The notes beneath the pieces were generated by a model. The model was not told where the DNA came from. It did no database searches and was given only the letters and a program-made list of their open reading frames with translations. From NCBI RefSeq assembly GCF_003590715.1, contig NZ_QQVY01000004.1, positions 124,001 through 188,000 of the forward strand: 64,000 bases of DNA, read 5' to 3'. The position numbers and the translations under genes are program-made. Below are positions 35,334 through 45,700 of the stretch, one piece after another. Each line of letters starts with the position of its first letter. The stretch's first letter is position 1. Source of the stretch: Paracoccus sp. JM45. Its GTDB lineage: Bacteria > Pseudomonadota > Alphaproteobacteria > Rhodobacterales > Rhodobacteraceae.

Positions 35334-36338
35334 ATGGGGCAGTCTATGGCAGCTGACCGGATATATTATCACCCGATCCCGCAGGCCACCGGCGGACGTT
35401 GGCGTTTGGCCGGCGGCTGGACAGGGTTCACACAGTTCGAAAGATTGCAGCGGGGGCACGCGCCAGAAATCGTTGATAATGCACCTGACGATGTGCTGCA
35501 TGCGCTGACAGCCCCGCGCGCCGATCTGATGGGTCTGTCGCTGGATCAGCCACGCCTGATGGGCATCGTGAATGCCACGCCGGACAGCTTTTCGGATGGC
35601 GGCACCTATGATGCCGCGACGCAGGCACAGATGCTGATCCAAAGTGGTGCCGACATTCTGGACATCGGCGGCGAATCCACCCGCCCCGGCGCATCCGAGG
35701 TGTCGATCGCCGAAGAAACCGCCCGCATCCTGCCAGCCATCACCGCGATGGCCGGTCAGGCCCCGATATCGGTCGATACCCGCAAGGCCGCCGTGGCAAG
35801 CGTCACGGTGAATGCGGGTGCGGGTATGGTCAATGATGTGTCGGGCTTTGATTTCGACCCCGACATGCCCGCGCTTGTCGCCAAAAGCGGCCTGCCGGTA
35901 TGTCTGATGCATGCACAGGGTCTGCCCCATGATATGCAGGACGACCCGCGCTATGACGATGTCGTTCTGGACGTTTATGATGCGCTGCATGACAGGATCG
36001 CACGGGCCAAAGCGGCTGGAATTCGCGCAGACCGGATTGTGATCGATCCGGGGATCGGATTCGGCAAGACACAGGCGCATAATTTGGCAATTCTGCGACG
36101 CATTTCGTTGTATCACGGGCTGGGATGTCCGATCCTTCTGGGCGTTTCGCGCAAACGCTTTATCGGAGAGATCGGCAAAGCCCCCGCCCCCGAAGACCGC
36201 GTCGCAGGCACTTTGGCGCTGACACTTGCCGCCGTGGCGCAGGGCATCCAGATCCACCGCGTCCATGATGTCGCGGAACACGCACAAGGGCTGCGCATGA
36301 TCGCCGCCCTCAACGAGAACGGAAAGACAGGGATATGA
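35334..36338 (+). CDS. folP: Dihydropteroate synthase
   Basis: 334 residues. Joins hydroxymethyl-dihydropterin pyrophosphate and p-aminobenzoate; target of sulfonamides. The DHPS signatures are [15 protein letters not shown] (about 75-89) and [11 protein letters not shown], with [10 protein letters not shown] near the end. About 70 extra N-terminal residues precede the barrel. AGGA lies before ATG 35334; ATG 35346 is an alternative. Its stop overlaps the glmM ATG (ATGA). Confidence 0.95.
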   Translation: MGQSMAADRIYYHPIPQATGGRWRLAGGWTGFTQFERLQRGHAPEIVDNAPDDVLHALTAPRADLMGLSLDQPRLMGIVNATPDSFSDGGTYDAATQAQMLIQSGADILDIGGESTRPGASEVSIAEETARILPAITAMAGQAPISVDTRKAAVASVTVNAGAGMVNDVSGFDFDPDMPALVAKSGLPVCLMHAQGLPHDMQDDPRYDDVVLDVYDALHDRIARAKAAGIRADRIVIDPGIGFGKTQAHNLAILRRISLYHGLGCPILLGVSRKRFIGEIGKAPAPEDRVAGTLALTLAAVAQGIQIHRVHDVAEHAQGLRMIAALNENGKTGI

Positions 36339-37678
36339 GCAGGAAGTTTTTCGGAACCGACGGTGTGCGCGGACGCGCCAACACCTATCCCATGACTGCT
36401 GAAATGGCGCTGCGCCTTGGCGCCGCCGCAGGTCGCTATTTCCGCCGCGACGGGCGCAACCGCCACCGCGTCGTGATCGGCAAGGACACACGCCTGTCGG
36501 GCTATATGCTGGAAAACGCTTTGACCGCGGGTTTGACCAGTACAGGCATGAACGTGCTGCTGCTGGGGCCCGTGCCGACACCTGCGGTGGGGTTTCTGAC
36601 GCGGTCAATGCGCGCGGATCTGGGAATCATGATCTCGGCCAGCCACAACCCCGCCGAAGACAACGGTATCAAGTTCTTCGGCCCCGACGGCTTCAAGCTG
36701 TCCGACGAAGCCGAAGCGGAAATCGAGGCCATCGTCGCGGGTGAGATCGAACCCGCCCAGCCCCGTAATATCGGGCGCGCAAAGCGTATCGACGACGGGC
36801 GCGGGCGTTATATGGAATATGCCAAGACCACTTTGCCTTCGGGCCTGCGGCTGGACGGGCTGAAGGTTGTGCTGGATTGCGCCAATGGTGCAGCCTATCG
36901 CGCGGCACCTGGTGTGCTGTGGGAACTGGGTGCAGATGTGATCCCGCTGGGGGTCAAGCCCGACGGTTTCAACATCAATGACGGCGTGGGCAGCACCCAC
37001 CCCGAGGCGTGCGCCAAAGCCGTTCTGGAACATGGCGCCCATCTGGGTATCAGTCTGGACGGTGATGCGGACCGTGTGGTGATTGTCGACCAGAACGGTA
37101 AAGTGGCCGATGGCGACCAGATCATGGCACTGCTGGCGGCGCGTTGGGCCGAACAGGGGCGTCTGGCGGGTGGCGCATTGGTTGCGACCGTCATGTCGAA
37201 CCTTGGGCTGGAACATTTCCTGCAGGCGCGCAACCTGCGACTGGAACGCACGCAGGTCGGTGACCGCTATGTCGTGGAACGTATGCGCGAGGGTGGCTTT
37301 AATCTTGGAGGCGAACAATCGGGCCATATCGTGATGACCGATTACGCCACCACGGGCGACGGTCTGGTCGCAGCGATGCAGGTTCTGGCGGCGATGGCCG
37401 AAACCGGCCAGACCTCCAGCGAACTGGTGTCGCAATTCCAGCCCGTGCCACAGCTGTTAAAGAACGTGCGCTATGCCAATGGCGCGGACCCATTGGGGCA
37501 GGACGCCGTCAAACGCGTCATTGCGGATGCCGAAACGCGTCTTGCCGGATCTGGTCGCGTTCTGATCCGCAAATCGGGCACCGAGCCTCTGATCCGTGTC
37601 ATGGCAGAAGCACAGGATGAAGCTGTCCTGACCGAGGTTGTGGACGGCATCGTTGCAGCCGTTGAACGCGCCGCATGA
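36335..37678 (+). CDS. glmM: Phosphoglucosamine mutase
   Basis: 447 residues. Isomerises glucosamine-6-P to glucosamine-1-P for UDP-GlcNAc. The phosphoserine loop is [16 protein letters not shown] (about residues 100-115), the Mg loop is DGDADRV near 245, and the sugar loop is GEQSGH. It is coupled to folP; the folP-glmM order is common in bacteria. A terminator shared with the convergent monooxygenase gene follows. Confidence 0.97.
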   Translation: MSRKFFGTDGVRGRANTYPMTAEMALRLGAAAGRYFRRDGRNRHRVVIGKDTRLSGYMLENALTAGLTSTGMNVLLLGPVPTPAVGFLTRSMRADLGIMISASHNPAEDNGIKFFGPDGFKLSDEAEAEIEAIVAGEIEPAQPRNIGRAKRIDDGRGRYMEYAKTTLPSGLRLDGLKVVLDCANGAAYRAAPGVLWELGADVIPLGVKPDGFNINDGVGSTHPEACAKAVLEHGAHLGISLDGDADRVVIVDQNGKVADGDQIMALLAARWAEQGRLAGGALVATVMSNLGLEHFLQARNLRLERTQVGDRYVVERMREGGFNLGGEQSGHIVMTDYATTGDGLVAAMQVLAAMAETGQTSSELVSQFQPVPQLLKNVRYANGADPLGQDAVKRVIADAETRLAGSGRVLIRKSGTEPLIRVMAEAQDEAVLTEVVDGIVAAVERAA

Positions 37679-37683
37679 CCTGG

Positions 37684-37714
37684 AACCCGGGGGCGGTTCA
37701 ACGCCCTCGGGTTT
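37684..37714. terminator. Shared terminator of glmM and the convergent monooxygenase gene
   Basis: Twelve-base stem with one wobble (37684-37695 with 37702-37713) and TTTT after it on plus. The stop codon of the minus-strand gene (37698-37700) lies in its loop. Confidence 0.8.
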
Positions 37715-38840
37715 TCACGGCCTGCAACGGGTCATAGTCATATAGCCAGTCGAATTTCGACGGCATGACCTTTGGCGCAAAGCGGTTTGCCATACGCAGG
37801 ATCGCATGGGCCGCATGACGCTTCGGCCCTCTTAGGTGGTAATTCCGCGCGTTGGCATTCGCAGCCTCGACGATCCGCGTGACCCTTGGCTGGCGCAACG
37901 CCTGATACCGCGCAAGGGCGGTCGGCTGGTCGGTTTCGGCATCAAGACAGGCGGTCAGGATCCATGCATCCTCGATCGCCATGCCGGCACCTTGGGCCAG
38001 AAACGGCAAGGTCGGGTGGGCAGCGTCGCCCAGAATGGCGATATGGTCATTGTGCCATTGTTCCGCGACCGGATGCCTGAACAGCCCCCAGATATTAGTG
38101 GCGGTCACTGCGGCCAGCCATTCGGGAACTGGACCGCCGAAGGATGAAAAGGCGCGCCGCAGGTTGTCGGGGTCATCAAGCAGCGACCATCCTTCGTCCT
38201 GCCAGTCATGCCGTTCGACCACCGCCACGATATTGCGCTGGCCATGCGCCAAGGGATAGCTGACCAGATGCTGGCCCGCGCCCATAAAAACCTGTGCTGT
38301 GGCGGATTGTGCAGGGGCATCGGGAATAATCGCCCGCCACGCCGTTTGTCCGGTGAAGAAAGGAACCTGCTGACCGTTCAGCACCTGCCGGATCGGGCTT
38401 TTCAGCCCGTCAGCCCCGATCACCAACCCGCCTTGCGGCGGCGCGTCGATCCGTGTGCCCAGCTGGATATCGACGCCAGCCGCAGCGGCAGCGGCAGCCA
38501 GAACAGCAATCAGTCGCGCACGGTGGATAATCAGAAAGCGGGCCTGCGGGCGGTGGGCCAGCAGATCCATCTGCATCACAGCCCTGCCCGCCGCGTCATG
38601 CAGATGCACAGCAGTATTACGCAAGGCATGGGGCGCGATGGCCGGACCCAGTCCAAGCGCATCCAGAACCCGCACCACATTCGCCGACAGCTGGATGCCT
38701 GCGCCCACCTCGGCCAGTTCGGCGGCCTGTTCATACAGGGTGACGCTTGCCCCGCGCTGCGCCAAGGCAAGGGCCGCTGTCAGTCCGCCGATACCACCGC
38801 CAATGATGGACACGGGACGGCCCTGTAATGCAGCTGCCAT
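37698..38840 (-). CDS. FAD-dependent aromatic-ring monooxygenase (salicylate hydroxylase-like)
   Basis: 380 residues. FAD-binding GGGIGGLTAALALAQRG is near the N terminus (about 12-28), the DG motif is GADGLKSPIRQ (about 142), and the GD motif is ILGDAAHPTLPFLAQGAG (about 274). This group hydroxylates salicylate- or hydroxybenzoate-like substrates with NAD(P)H. The substrate is not evident, and no other aromatic degradation gene is nearby. ATG 38840 was chosen because it gives a normal Rossmann start. Confidence 0.85.
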   Translation of the reverse strand: MAAALQGRPVSIIGGGIGGLTAALALAQRGASVTLYEQAAELAEVGAGIQLSANVVRVLDALGLGPAIAPHALRNTAVHLHDAAGRAVMQMDLLAHRPQARFLIIHRARLIAVLAAAAAAAGVDIQLGTRIDAPPQGGLVIGADGLKSPIRQVLNGQQVPFFTGQTAWRAIIPDAPAQSATAQVFMGAGQHLVSYPLAHGQRNIVAVVERHDWQDEGWSLLDDPDNLRRAFSSFGGPVPEWLAAVTATNIWGLFRHPVAEQWHNDHIAILGDAAHPTLPFLAQGAGMAIEDAWILTACLDAETDQPTALARYQALRQPRVTRIVEAANANARNYHLRGPKRHAAHAILRMANRFAPKVMPSKFDWLYDYDPLQAVKTRGR

Positions 38841-38868
38841 GGCGAAACACCCGAAATAACGAAATGAA

Positions 38869-38900
38869 AAGACCCCGCTGATGACCTGCACCGGCGGGGC
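38869..38900 (-). terminator. Terminator after dksA
   Basis: Six-base GC stem (38873-38878 with 38894-38899) with a long loop, followed by TCTTTT on the minus strand. Confidence 0.5.
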
Positions 38901-38922
38901 AATTTGTCTTTAAACCACGACG

Positions 38923-39345
38923 TCAATCGTCGCGGTGGACACGCTCTTTACGCTCGTGCCGTTCCTGGGCTTCCAGAGACAGCGTCGCGATGGGGCGGGC
39001 ATCCAGACGTTTCAGGCTGATCTGCTCGCCGGTCATGGCGCAATACCCGAAATCACCAGTATCGATCCGGCGAAGGGCCGCATCGATCTTGCTGACCAGT
39101 TTGCGCTGACGATCACGCGTGCGCAATTCCAGCGAACGATCGGTTTCCTCGCTTGCGCGGTCGGCCAGATCGGGCACGCTGCGTGCACTTTCCAGCAAAC
39201 CTTCAAGCGTTTCCGCCGATTGGTCCAGCAATTCCTGTTTCCAGGCTTCAAGTTTTTGACGGAAATATTCGAGCTGAAGCTCGTTCATAAAGGGTTCATC
39301 CTCGGCGGGACGATAATCCTTGGGAAGGAAGGTCTGGGCTTTCAT
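38923..39345 (-). CDS. dksA: DksA/TraR-family RNA polymerase secondary-channel regulator
   Basis: 140 residues. A coiled-coil region (about residues 25-85, with DLADRASEETDRS at the tip) is followed by the zinc-finger fold region. Only one of the four zinc cysteines is kept (YCAMTGEQISLKRLDARP); the others are Thr, Ala-Thr and Glu, as in other alphaproteobacterial DksA, so the fold is probably zinc-independent. Works with ppGpp on rRNA and biosynthetic promoters. GGAGG lies six bases before ATG 39345. Confidence 0.93.
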   Translation of the reverse strand: MKAQTFLPKDYRPAEDEPFMNELQLEYFRQKLEAWKQELLDQSAETLEGLLESARSVPDLADRASEETDRSLELRTRDRQRKLVSKIDAALRRIDTGDFGYCAMTGEQISLKRLDARPIATLSLEAQERHERKERVHRDD

Positions 39346-39520
39346 TACGTCCTCCGGCGGCGCCGGGCGGAGCAAAAATTTCCGGCACCTTGCGCGCCCC
39401 ATTAAAGTATGACTGCCTGCTTGTCACTATGTTTGATCAAGGTAATCGTGTCTTACCTAAATCATGCCACACCCTATCCGGCGTTTTTTGCCAAGCCGTT
39501 CACCCTGAAGGAGAGTTTTT

Positions 39521-40360
39521 ATGCAATTCACCGGGACCGACCGCTATGTCGCGCCGCCTGATCTGGCCGTTGCCGTCAATTCCGCCGTGACGCTGGAACG
39601 CCCCTTGCTGGTGAAAGGTGAACCCGGAACCGGCAAAACCGAACTGGCCCGTCAGGTCGCGGCCAGCCTTGGCATGCCGATCATCGAATGGCATGTAAAA
39701 TCGACAACCAAAGCCCAGCAGGGTCTGTATGAATATGACGCCGTCAGCCGGTTGCGTGACAGCCAGTTGGGCGATGCCCGCGTCAACGATGTCGGCAATT
39801 ACATCCGCAAGGGCAAACTGTGGCAGGCCTTCGAAGCCCCGTCCCGCGTCGTCTTGTTGATCGACGAGGTGGATAAGGCCGACATCGAATTCCCGAACGA
39901 TCTGCTGCAGGAACTGGACCGGATGGAGTTCCACGTCTATGAAACCGGACAGACGGTTAAGGCGGCGCAAAGGCCGGTGGTAATCATTACCTCGAACAAT
40001 GAAAAAGAACTGCCGGATGCATTTCTGCGCCGCTGCTTTTTCCATTATATCCGCTTTCCCGATGCCGAAACGCTGAAGGCGATCGTGAATGTCCATTATC
40101 CAAATCTGAAACCCCGCCTGCTGGATGAGGCTTTGTCGCAATTCGTCGAATTGCGCGATGTGCCGGGCATGAAGAAAAAACCCTCGACCAGCGAATTTCT
40201 GGATTGGCTGAAACTGATACTGGCCGAAGATCTTCAGCCCGAGGATCTGAAGCGCGACCCGGGGTCCATGTTGCCACGCCTGCACGGGGCACTGGTGAAA
40301 AACGAACAGGACATCACGCTGTTCGAAAAGCTGGCCTTTATGGCGCGCCGACAACGCTGA
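39521..40360 (+). CDS. MoxR-family AAA+ ATPase
   Basis: 279 residues. Walker A GEPGTGKTE is at about residues 33-41, Walker B VVLLIDEVDKAD near 110, then sensor 1 (VIITSNNEKELPDAFLRRC). MoxR ATPases act as chaperone-like loaders, usually with a von Willebrand A protein encoded next door. Here the next gene is metY, so its partner is elsewhere. AAGGAGAG precedes ATG. It is divergent from dksA. Confidence 0.93.
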   Translation: MQFTGTDRYVAPPDLAVAVNSAVTLERPLLVKGEPGTGKTELARQVAASLGMPIIEWHVKSTTKAQQGLYEYDAVSRLRDSQLGDARVNDVGNYIRKGKLWQAFEAPSRVVLLIDEVDKADIEFPNDLLQELDRMEFHVYETGQTVKAAQRPVVIITSNNEKELPDAFLRRCFFHYIRFPDAETLKAIVNVHYPNLKPRLLDEALSQFVELRDVPGMKKKPSTSEFLDWLKLILAEDLQPEDLKRDPGSMLPRLHGALVKNEQDITLFEKLAFMARRQR

Positions 40361-40361
40361 C

Positions 40362-40417
40362 GTTTCGGATTGCGGCGCAGCCCCTGCCCCGCCTAGGCTG
40401 GCGCCGCAACCGAAAAC
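40362..40417 (+). promoter_or_regulatory. Long hairpin in the metY leader
   Basis: Nine-pair stem TTGCGGCGC with GCGCCGCAA, extended outside by TTCGG/CCGAA past a bulged A and inside by AGCC/GGCT. It starts right after the MoxR stop and ends one or two bases before the metY ribosome-binding site. Terminator, attenuator or RNA switch are all possible; it does not match the SAM riboswitch consensus I know. Confidence 0.5.
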
Positions 40418-40428
40418 GGGAGGTTTCC

Positions 40429-41709
40429 ATGACCCAAGGCTTTGACACCACCGCCATTCACGCAGGCGCATCCGCCGATCCGGCAACGGGCGCTTTGCAG
40501 GTGCCGATTTACCAGACGACGGCCTATGCCTTTCGCGACGCAGATCACGCGGCGGCGTTGTTCAACCTGCAAGAGGTCGGCTATATCTATTCCCGCCTGA
40601 CCAACCCCACCGTCGCCGCATTGCAGTCGCGCGTGGCAGCACTTGAGGGTGGCGCTGGCGCTGTCTGCTGTTCGTCAGGTCATGCCGCACAAATTCTGGC
40701 GCTGTTCCCGCTGATGGAGCCGGGGCGCAATATCGTCGCCTCGACCCGTTTGTATGGCGGCTCGGTCACCCAGTTCAGCCACACGATCCGCCGTTTCGGC
40801 TGGTCCGCGACATTTGTCGATTTCGACGACCCGCAAGCGTTGCGCGATGCCATCGATGACAACACCCGCGCGATCTTTTGCGAATCGATCAGCAATCCGG
40901 GCGGCTATGTCACCGATATCCCCGCCGTGGCCGCGATTGCCGATGACGCGGGCCTGCCGCTGATCGTCGATAACACGCTGGCCACCCCCTATCTGTGCCG
41001 CCCCATTGAAATGGGTGCGACCTTGGTGGTCCACAGCCTGACCAAATACATGACCGGAAATGGCACCGTCACCGGCGGCGTGGTGGTTGACAGCGGCAAG
41101 TTCGACTGGTCGGCCAGCGACAAATTCCCCAGCCTGTCAGCCCGCGAACCCGCCTATCACGGGCTGAAATTCCACGAGACCTTCGGCAATCTGGCTTTTA
41201 CCTTCCACGGCATCGCCATCGGTCTGCGCGATCTTGGGATGACGATGAACCCGCAGGGCGCACATTACACCCTGATGGGGATCGAGACGCTTGGCCTTCG
41301 CATGCAGCGCCATTGTGAAAACGCGCTGAAGGTTGCGAAATGGCTGGAAAAAGATCCGCGGGTCGAAACAGTCACCTATGCGGGGCTGGACAGTTCGCCT
41401 TGGAAAGCGACGGCGGACCGGCTGTATCCCAAAGGTGTTGGCGGTCTTTTCACCTTTGCCATCAAGGGCGGATACGAATCTGCGGTTAAACTGGTCGGCG
41501 GACTGGATCTGTTCAGCCATGTGGCGAACCTTGGCGACGCGCGATCCTTGGTGATCCATTCGGCATCGACCACCCACCGCCAGCTGACCGAAGACCAGCA
41601 ACGCGCCGCCGGTGCCGGACCTGAAATTGTCCGTCTGTCCGTGGGTATCGAGGACGCTGATGATCTGATCGCCGATCTGGATCAGGCACTGGCCAAAGCA
41701 ACGGCTTGA
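40429..41709 (+). CDS. metY: O-acetylhomoserine sulfhydrylase (aminocarboxypropyltransferase)
   Basis: 426 residues, PLP-dependent Cys/Met-metabolism family. Makes homocysteine from O-acetylhomoserine and sulfide. N terminus GFDTTAIHAG, YSRLTNPT near 52, and the PLP lysine in HSLTKYMTGNGT (about Lys208) are typical. GGGAGG lies five bases before ATG. It complements hom in methionine synthesis; the two are 13 kb apart. Methionine gamma-lyase is the main alternative, less likely given the length and the N terminus. Confidence 0.92.
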   Translation: MTQGFDTTAIHAGASADPATGALQVPIYQTTAYAFRDADHAAALFNLQEVGYIYSRLTNPTVAALQSRVAALEGGAGAVCCSSGHAAQILALFPLMEPGRNIVASTRLYGGSVTQFSHTIRRFGWSATFVDFDDPQALRDAIDDNTRAIFCESISNPGGYVTDIPAVAAIADDAGLPLIVDNTLATPYLCRPIEMGATLVVHSLTKYMTGNGTVTGGVVVDSGKFDWSASDKFPSLSAREPAYHGLKFHETFGNLAFTFHGIAIGLRDLGMTMNPQGAHYTLMGIETLGLRMQRHCENALKVAKWLEKDPRVETVTYAGLDSSPWKATADRLYPKGVGGLFTFAIKGGYESAVKLVGGLDLFSHVANLGDARSLVIHSASTTHRQLTEDQQRAAGAGPEIVRLSVGIEDADDLIADLDQALAKATA

Positions 41710-41715
41710 TAGAAC

Positions 41716-41736
41716 CGGGGGCCGCGACGGCCCCCG
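41716..41736. terminator. Palindromic terminator between convergent metY and SIMPL genes
   Basis: Perfect nine-base GC stem (41716-41724 with 41728-41736) with a three-base loop. No T run, so strength is uncertain. Confidence 0.6.
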
Positions 41737-41742
41737 ATCCAT

Positions 41743-42612
41743 TCAGTTGGCCGGTTCTTCCATGTCCGGCAGGGGTTCCACGATGCCGGGGGCGATCGGT
41801 TCGTCAGGCGCGGGTGCGCCGTCACCCGGCAAGGGAACGTCGCCGCCTTTGACGGGACTGCACGACCCGTCGCCCACCAGCGCGTATTCAATATCGACCT
41901 GTGCCGACATTTCCATCTGCCCTGCCTGAACCGGAACGGAATCCGCCATGGCCGCCTCCATCCGCATCATGGGACGCGGGGTGCTGCCACCAGACTGGCT
42001 GTCGCGGATGGTCAGAACAGGGCCAAGGGTCAATCCGGCAGCCTCGGCCAGAACCTGCGCCTTTCTGCGGGCATCGGTCACGGCCTGACGGCGGGCGTCG
42101 TCCTGCGCGTCGGCACCGTCTTCACGGGCAAAGGTAATGCCGCTGATCTCGTTGGCGCCGGCATTGACGATGGCGTCCAGAACCTCGCCCAGACGGGTAA
42201 GATCGGCGACACGAACCGTGACAATGTTGCTGGCCTGATAGCCTGTGACGCTTGGCGCGCGGTCTTCGTCATATTTCATCAACGGGCTCAGGTTCAGACC
42301 GGATGTCTGGATCTGCGCCTGCTCGATACCGGTATCTGTCAGGGCCTTGATGACAGCAGCCTGCTGCGTGGAATTCTGGTCCATTGCCGCATTGGCGCTG
42401 TCGGCCTGACCGGTCACACCCAACTGGATGGTTGCCATGTCGGGTGCAATGCGGGCAAGACCATCCCCCGAAACAGACAGGTGTGACATTTCTGCCATGT
42501 GTCCGCATGCCGAGTTGTTATCAGCGGCCATTGCAGGGGCAGAAACCATCGCCAACGCAGCCACGGTCAGTGCCATACGGCGTGGATTTACAAGGTGAAA
42601 GGTCGGGGACAT
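41743..42612 (-). CDS. Periplasmic SIMPL-domain protein (DUF541)
   Basis: 289 residues. A signal peptide ends in APAMA (about residue 29). The SIMPL domain follows: LSVSGDGLARIAPDMATIQLGV, SGLNLSPLMKYDED, and the C-terminal part with DARRKAQVLAEAAGLTLG. The tail is Pro/Glu-rich. E. coli YggE of this family protects against oxidative stress, but the biochemical role is unclear. ATG 42612 follows GAGG by eight bases. Confidence 0.9.
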   Translation of the reverse strand: MSPTFHLVNPRRMALTVAALAMVSAPAMAADNNSACGHMAEMSHLSVSGDGLARIAPDMATIQLGVTGQADSANAAMDQNSTQQAAVIKALTDTGIEQAQIQTSGLNLSPLMKYDEDRAPSVTGYQASNIVTVRVADLTRLGEVLDAIVNAGANEISGITFAREDGADAQDDARRQAVTDARRKAQVLAEAAGLTLGPVLTIRDSQSGGSTPRPMMRMEAAMADSVPVQAGQMEMSAQVDIEYALVGDGSCSPVKGGDVPLPGDGAPAPDEPIAPGIVEPLPDMEEPAN

Positions 42613-42784
42613 CAATAATCCTCTTTGATCGCGTCTTCACTGTCCCATTCATGCGCGCGCCGATCCGGGTTTCATAGCCCCGGCAGGATCGAAACAGATC
42701 ACAGATCTGCCAGTTCTTCTTTTAACGTCGCACAATTTGCGGTAGTGATAAGTAAGGTCAACGACATCATGCGGCTTAAAATGC

Positions 42785-45700
42785 ATGGTGCAAATCGAGC
42801 AGCGAACCACACAGATGAACCAGCATGCCGCGCCTCCAGAATTCGCCATGAGCTTCACCCAGGAAGCCGTCCAGTTGGAACGTCGCGACGGTCCTGAATG
42901 GCGGTCCTTGGGACAGGCCCGATTTTCGGGCGACGATCTGGCCTCGGTCCTTAGCGCGTTGCGCGATCAGGCCGGTGGGAAATGGGGGGAACTGGATACC
43001 GTTCTGGTTATTCCCGACGATCAGGTGCTGTACACCACGCTGACAGTGCCCTTCGGATCGGACACCCCCGCCACCATTGCCCGCGCGCTTGAGGCATCGA
43101 CCCCTTATCGCGCCCAGGATCTTACCTTTGACTGGTGTCCGGCCGTCAATGGCGACATCGAAACCCTGCGTGTGGCCGCCGTTGCCCGCCGCACCCTGCA
43201 AGAGGCCGAGGATTTTGCCCGTGCCCAAGGGTTCCGGCCATCCGGCTTTCAGGCCCGCCCGAATGACGACCGTTTTGACGGCCAGCCCGATTTTGGCACA
43301 TCACGTCTGGCGCAGGAACAATTCGACCGGCGTCCCTTCAGCGATCCAGATCTGTCGCAGGCGCGGGTCACTGCACCGTTTATCGAACCGGAGGTCGCGG
43401 CAACCGTGCAAGCACCCGCTGCTGTTACGGTATCACGGATCACCGCGCATGTGGTCGAACCCCAAGCGGCAGCATCTGCCGATCCCGTTGCCCGCCCCCC
43501 TTTGGCAGCAACCGCGGTCGACGCTGCTTCGCCAGTGATCCGGCATGGGCAGGTCGCACCGTTGACCGCCCAACGCCTGTCTCCCCGGGCCGAGGCGGTG
43601 CATAACCGCGCCGCAGCTGCCCGCGCCAACCGCCCCCATCCCGAACCAGAGGCCGGTGCCACCCGCACGGCGCTGATGGCGCGTCTGGCCAAGCTGGATC
43701 TGGCGCGCTTGCCGGTTCTTGTGGGTGGTTTGGCAGTTATGCTGGCCTTGGTCCTGCTGTTTTTGGGTGGTGAGCCACAGACGGAAACACAGCCCAAGGT
43801 GGAAACAGCCGCGCTGACCCCCGATCCCGTCATCGAACCAGCGCCACAAGTGGTCGAGCCAACGCCCGAACCCGAAGCAACTTTGCCGAACGCATTGCCC
43901 CCGATCGAAATGCCCGCCCCGATCGGTGAAGGCGTCGTTCAAGAACAAGCAGACGCCCCCGAGGCAGAGGCTGAAACGCCAACCACAGAACTGCCTGTCG
44001 TCGAAGCGCCCGCGCCCGAAACGGCCGAGGAAGAGCTTGATCCCCTGACCCGCGCCTTGGCCGAGGCGGTCGCAGCGAACCCTGAACCCGAAACGCCTGT
44101 CAGCGCCCCGCAGCCGACGCCCCAGCAAATTGCAGCGGCCACCTTGGTGCAACGTCAACTGCCGGTCCAGACACCACCTGCGGCGGTCGAAGCGACACCT
44201 GCGCCGTTGACACCAGCGCCTGCCGTAACGGCAACCGCACCCGCTGCTACGCCACGGGCACAGCCGGCGCCGGTTAACCGCAGGGTCAATCTGGACAGTT
44301 CGGCCCGTCCGCCACGGACAACGCCTGCACGTGCCTCGGCCCCCGCTGCGCCGGAAAACAAACCGCGCGTGCCCACCAATCCCTTGCCGTTCGAGGATTC
44401 TACCAGATCGGCCGCGCCACGTGTGACGTCGATCCGTCCTCCGGATCGCCCGACCCAGACGGCATCGCGCAGCGAAGCGCCCGCGCGCCAACCTGCAGCG
44501 GCGCGCGCTGCCCGACCATCGGCAGCACCTGCGGCACGGCCGGCGGCCCCGACGGCAACGACCAGTCCGACCGTGGGCAGCAGCCGCCCGCCCAGCACCA
44601 CGCGTCCCGCAACCAGCGAAGCACCGGCTGCTGCACCCGCGCCTGCACAAAGCAGCGTTGCGCCTTCGACCACAAGCCGACCGCCGTCACGTCCGCAGGA
44701 TCTGTCATTGCTGGAAGAAGGCAGCGCCTCCGAGGATGATGCTCCGGTCCAGTTGACCCAAGCCGAACGTCATCTGCTGGAACAGCAACTGCGTGACCTT
44801 CGGACGGCGCAAGCCGGACAAAGCGGCTTTACGCCCGCCGAACGCGGTTTGGTGTTCCAATTGGCTGACGCCCGCCCGACCCGCAAACCGATGTCGGTGC
44901 GCGGGCCGTCCCAGCAAGCAGTCCAATCCGCCGTGGCCGAGGCTGTTGGAAGCGGTCGCCCCGAAACGAAAACCGTTCCCAAGCCCGCCGTGCAAGCCAC
45001 CTCGTCCGGTGCAATCAGCCGATCGGCACGACCGGATGCCAAGCCGCGCAATGCGGCGTCCGCAAGTCTTTCTTCGGCTGCGGTTGATCGCGCTGTCGCC
45101 TCTGCCATCGACACGGCCCCTGCCGCGGGGTCTGTGGCGCTGACGTCACTGCGGTCATCGGCAACACCACCGCGCAGGTCGGCCCGTGCCGTCGCGGCCG
45201 CCACCTCGAACGCGATGGTTGCGACTGCAGCACCGGTTGCAGCAGCGATTGCCCCTGCTGCCGCAGATCAGCGTGCGGCAGCTGCCGAACAGGCCGCTGC
45301 CGCCGCCCAAGCCGAGCAGCGTCGTCAGGATGATGAACTGCAAGCCCAAGCCGAAGCCCGTGCCCGCAATATGGCCGCAGCCGACGCCCGTGCCGAGGCG
45401 CAGGCCCGTGCCGCTGCCGAAGCCCGCGCCCGTGCACAGGCCGAGGCCGAGGCCCGCGCCGCGGCCAGTCGCAACCAGCGTTACCAGCCGCCGGAAGTCG
45501 ACGCCGAACCGGATGTTGTTGCGGCAATTCCCCAAGGCTCTAGCGGCACGGCAGCCAGCAGCGCGACCGTCAAGGACGGCATCCGCTTGAACAGCACACA
45601 GATCATTGGCACCATTGGCGCCGGTCAGGCCAGCCGTGCTTTGGTGCGCCTGTCGAATGGTCGCGTGCTGACCCTGCGGATCGGTGACCGTATCAACGGC

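Noticed and set aside
43433..44673. Cys/Arg/Gly-rich frames opposite the 1000-residue gene
   Set aside because: They arise from GC-rich Ala/Pro codons read backwards.
43800..45480. Repetitive look of the sequence, considered as tandem repeat or CRISPR
   Set aside because: No fixed unit or spacer length; the repetition comes from Ala/Pro/Glu codons in a low-complexity protein.
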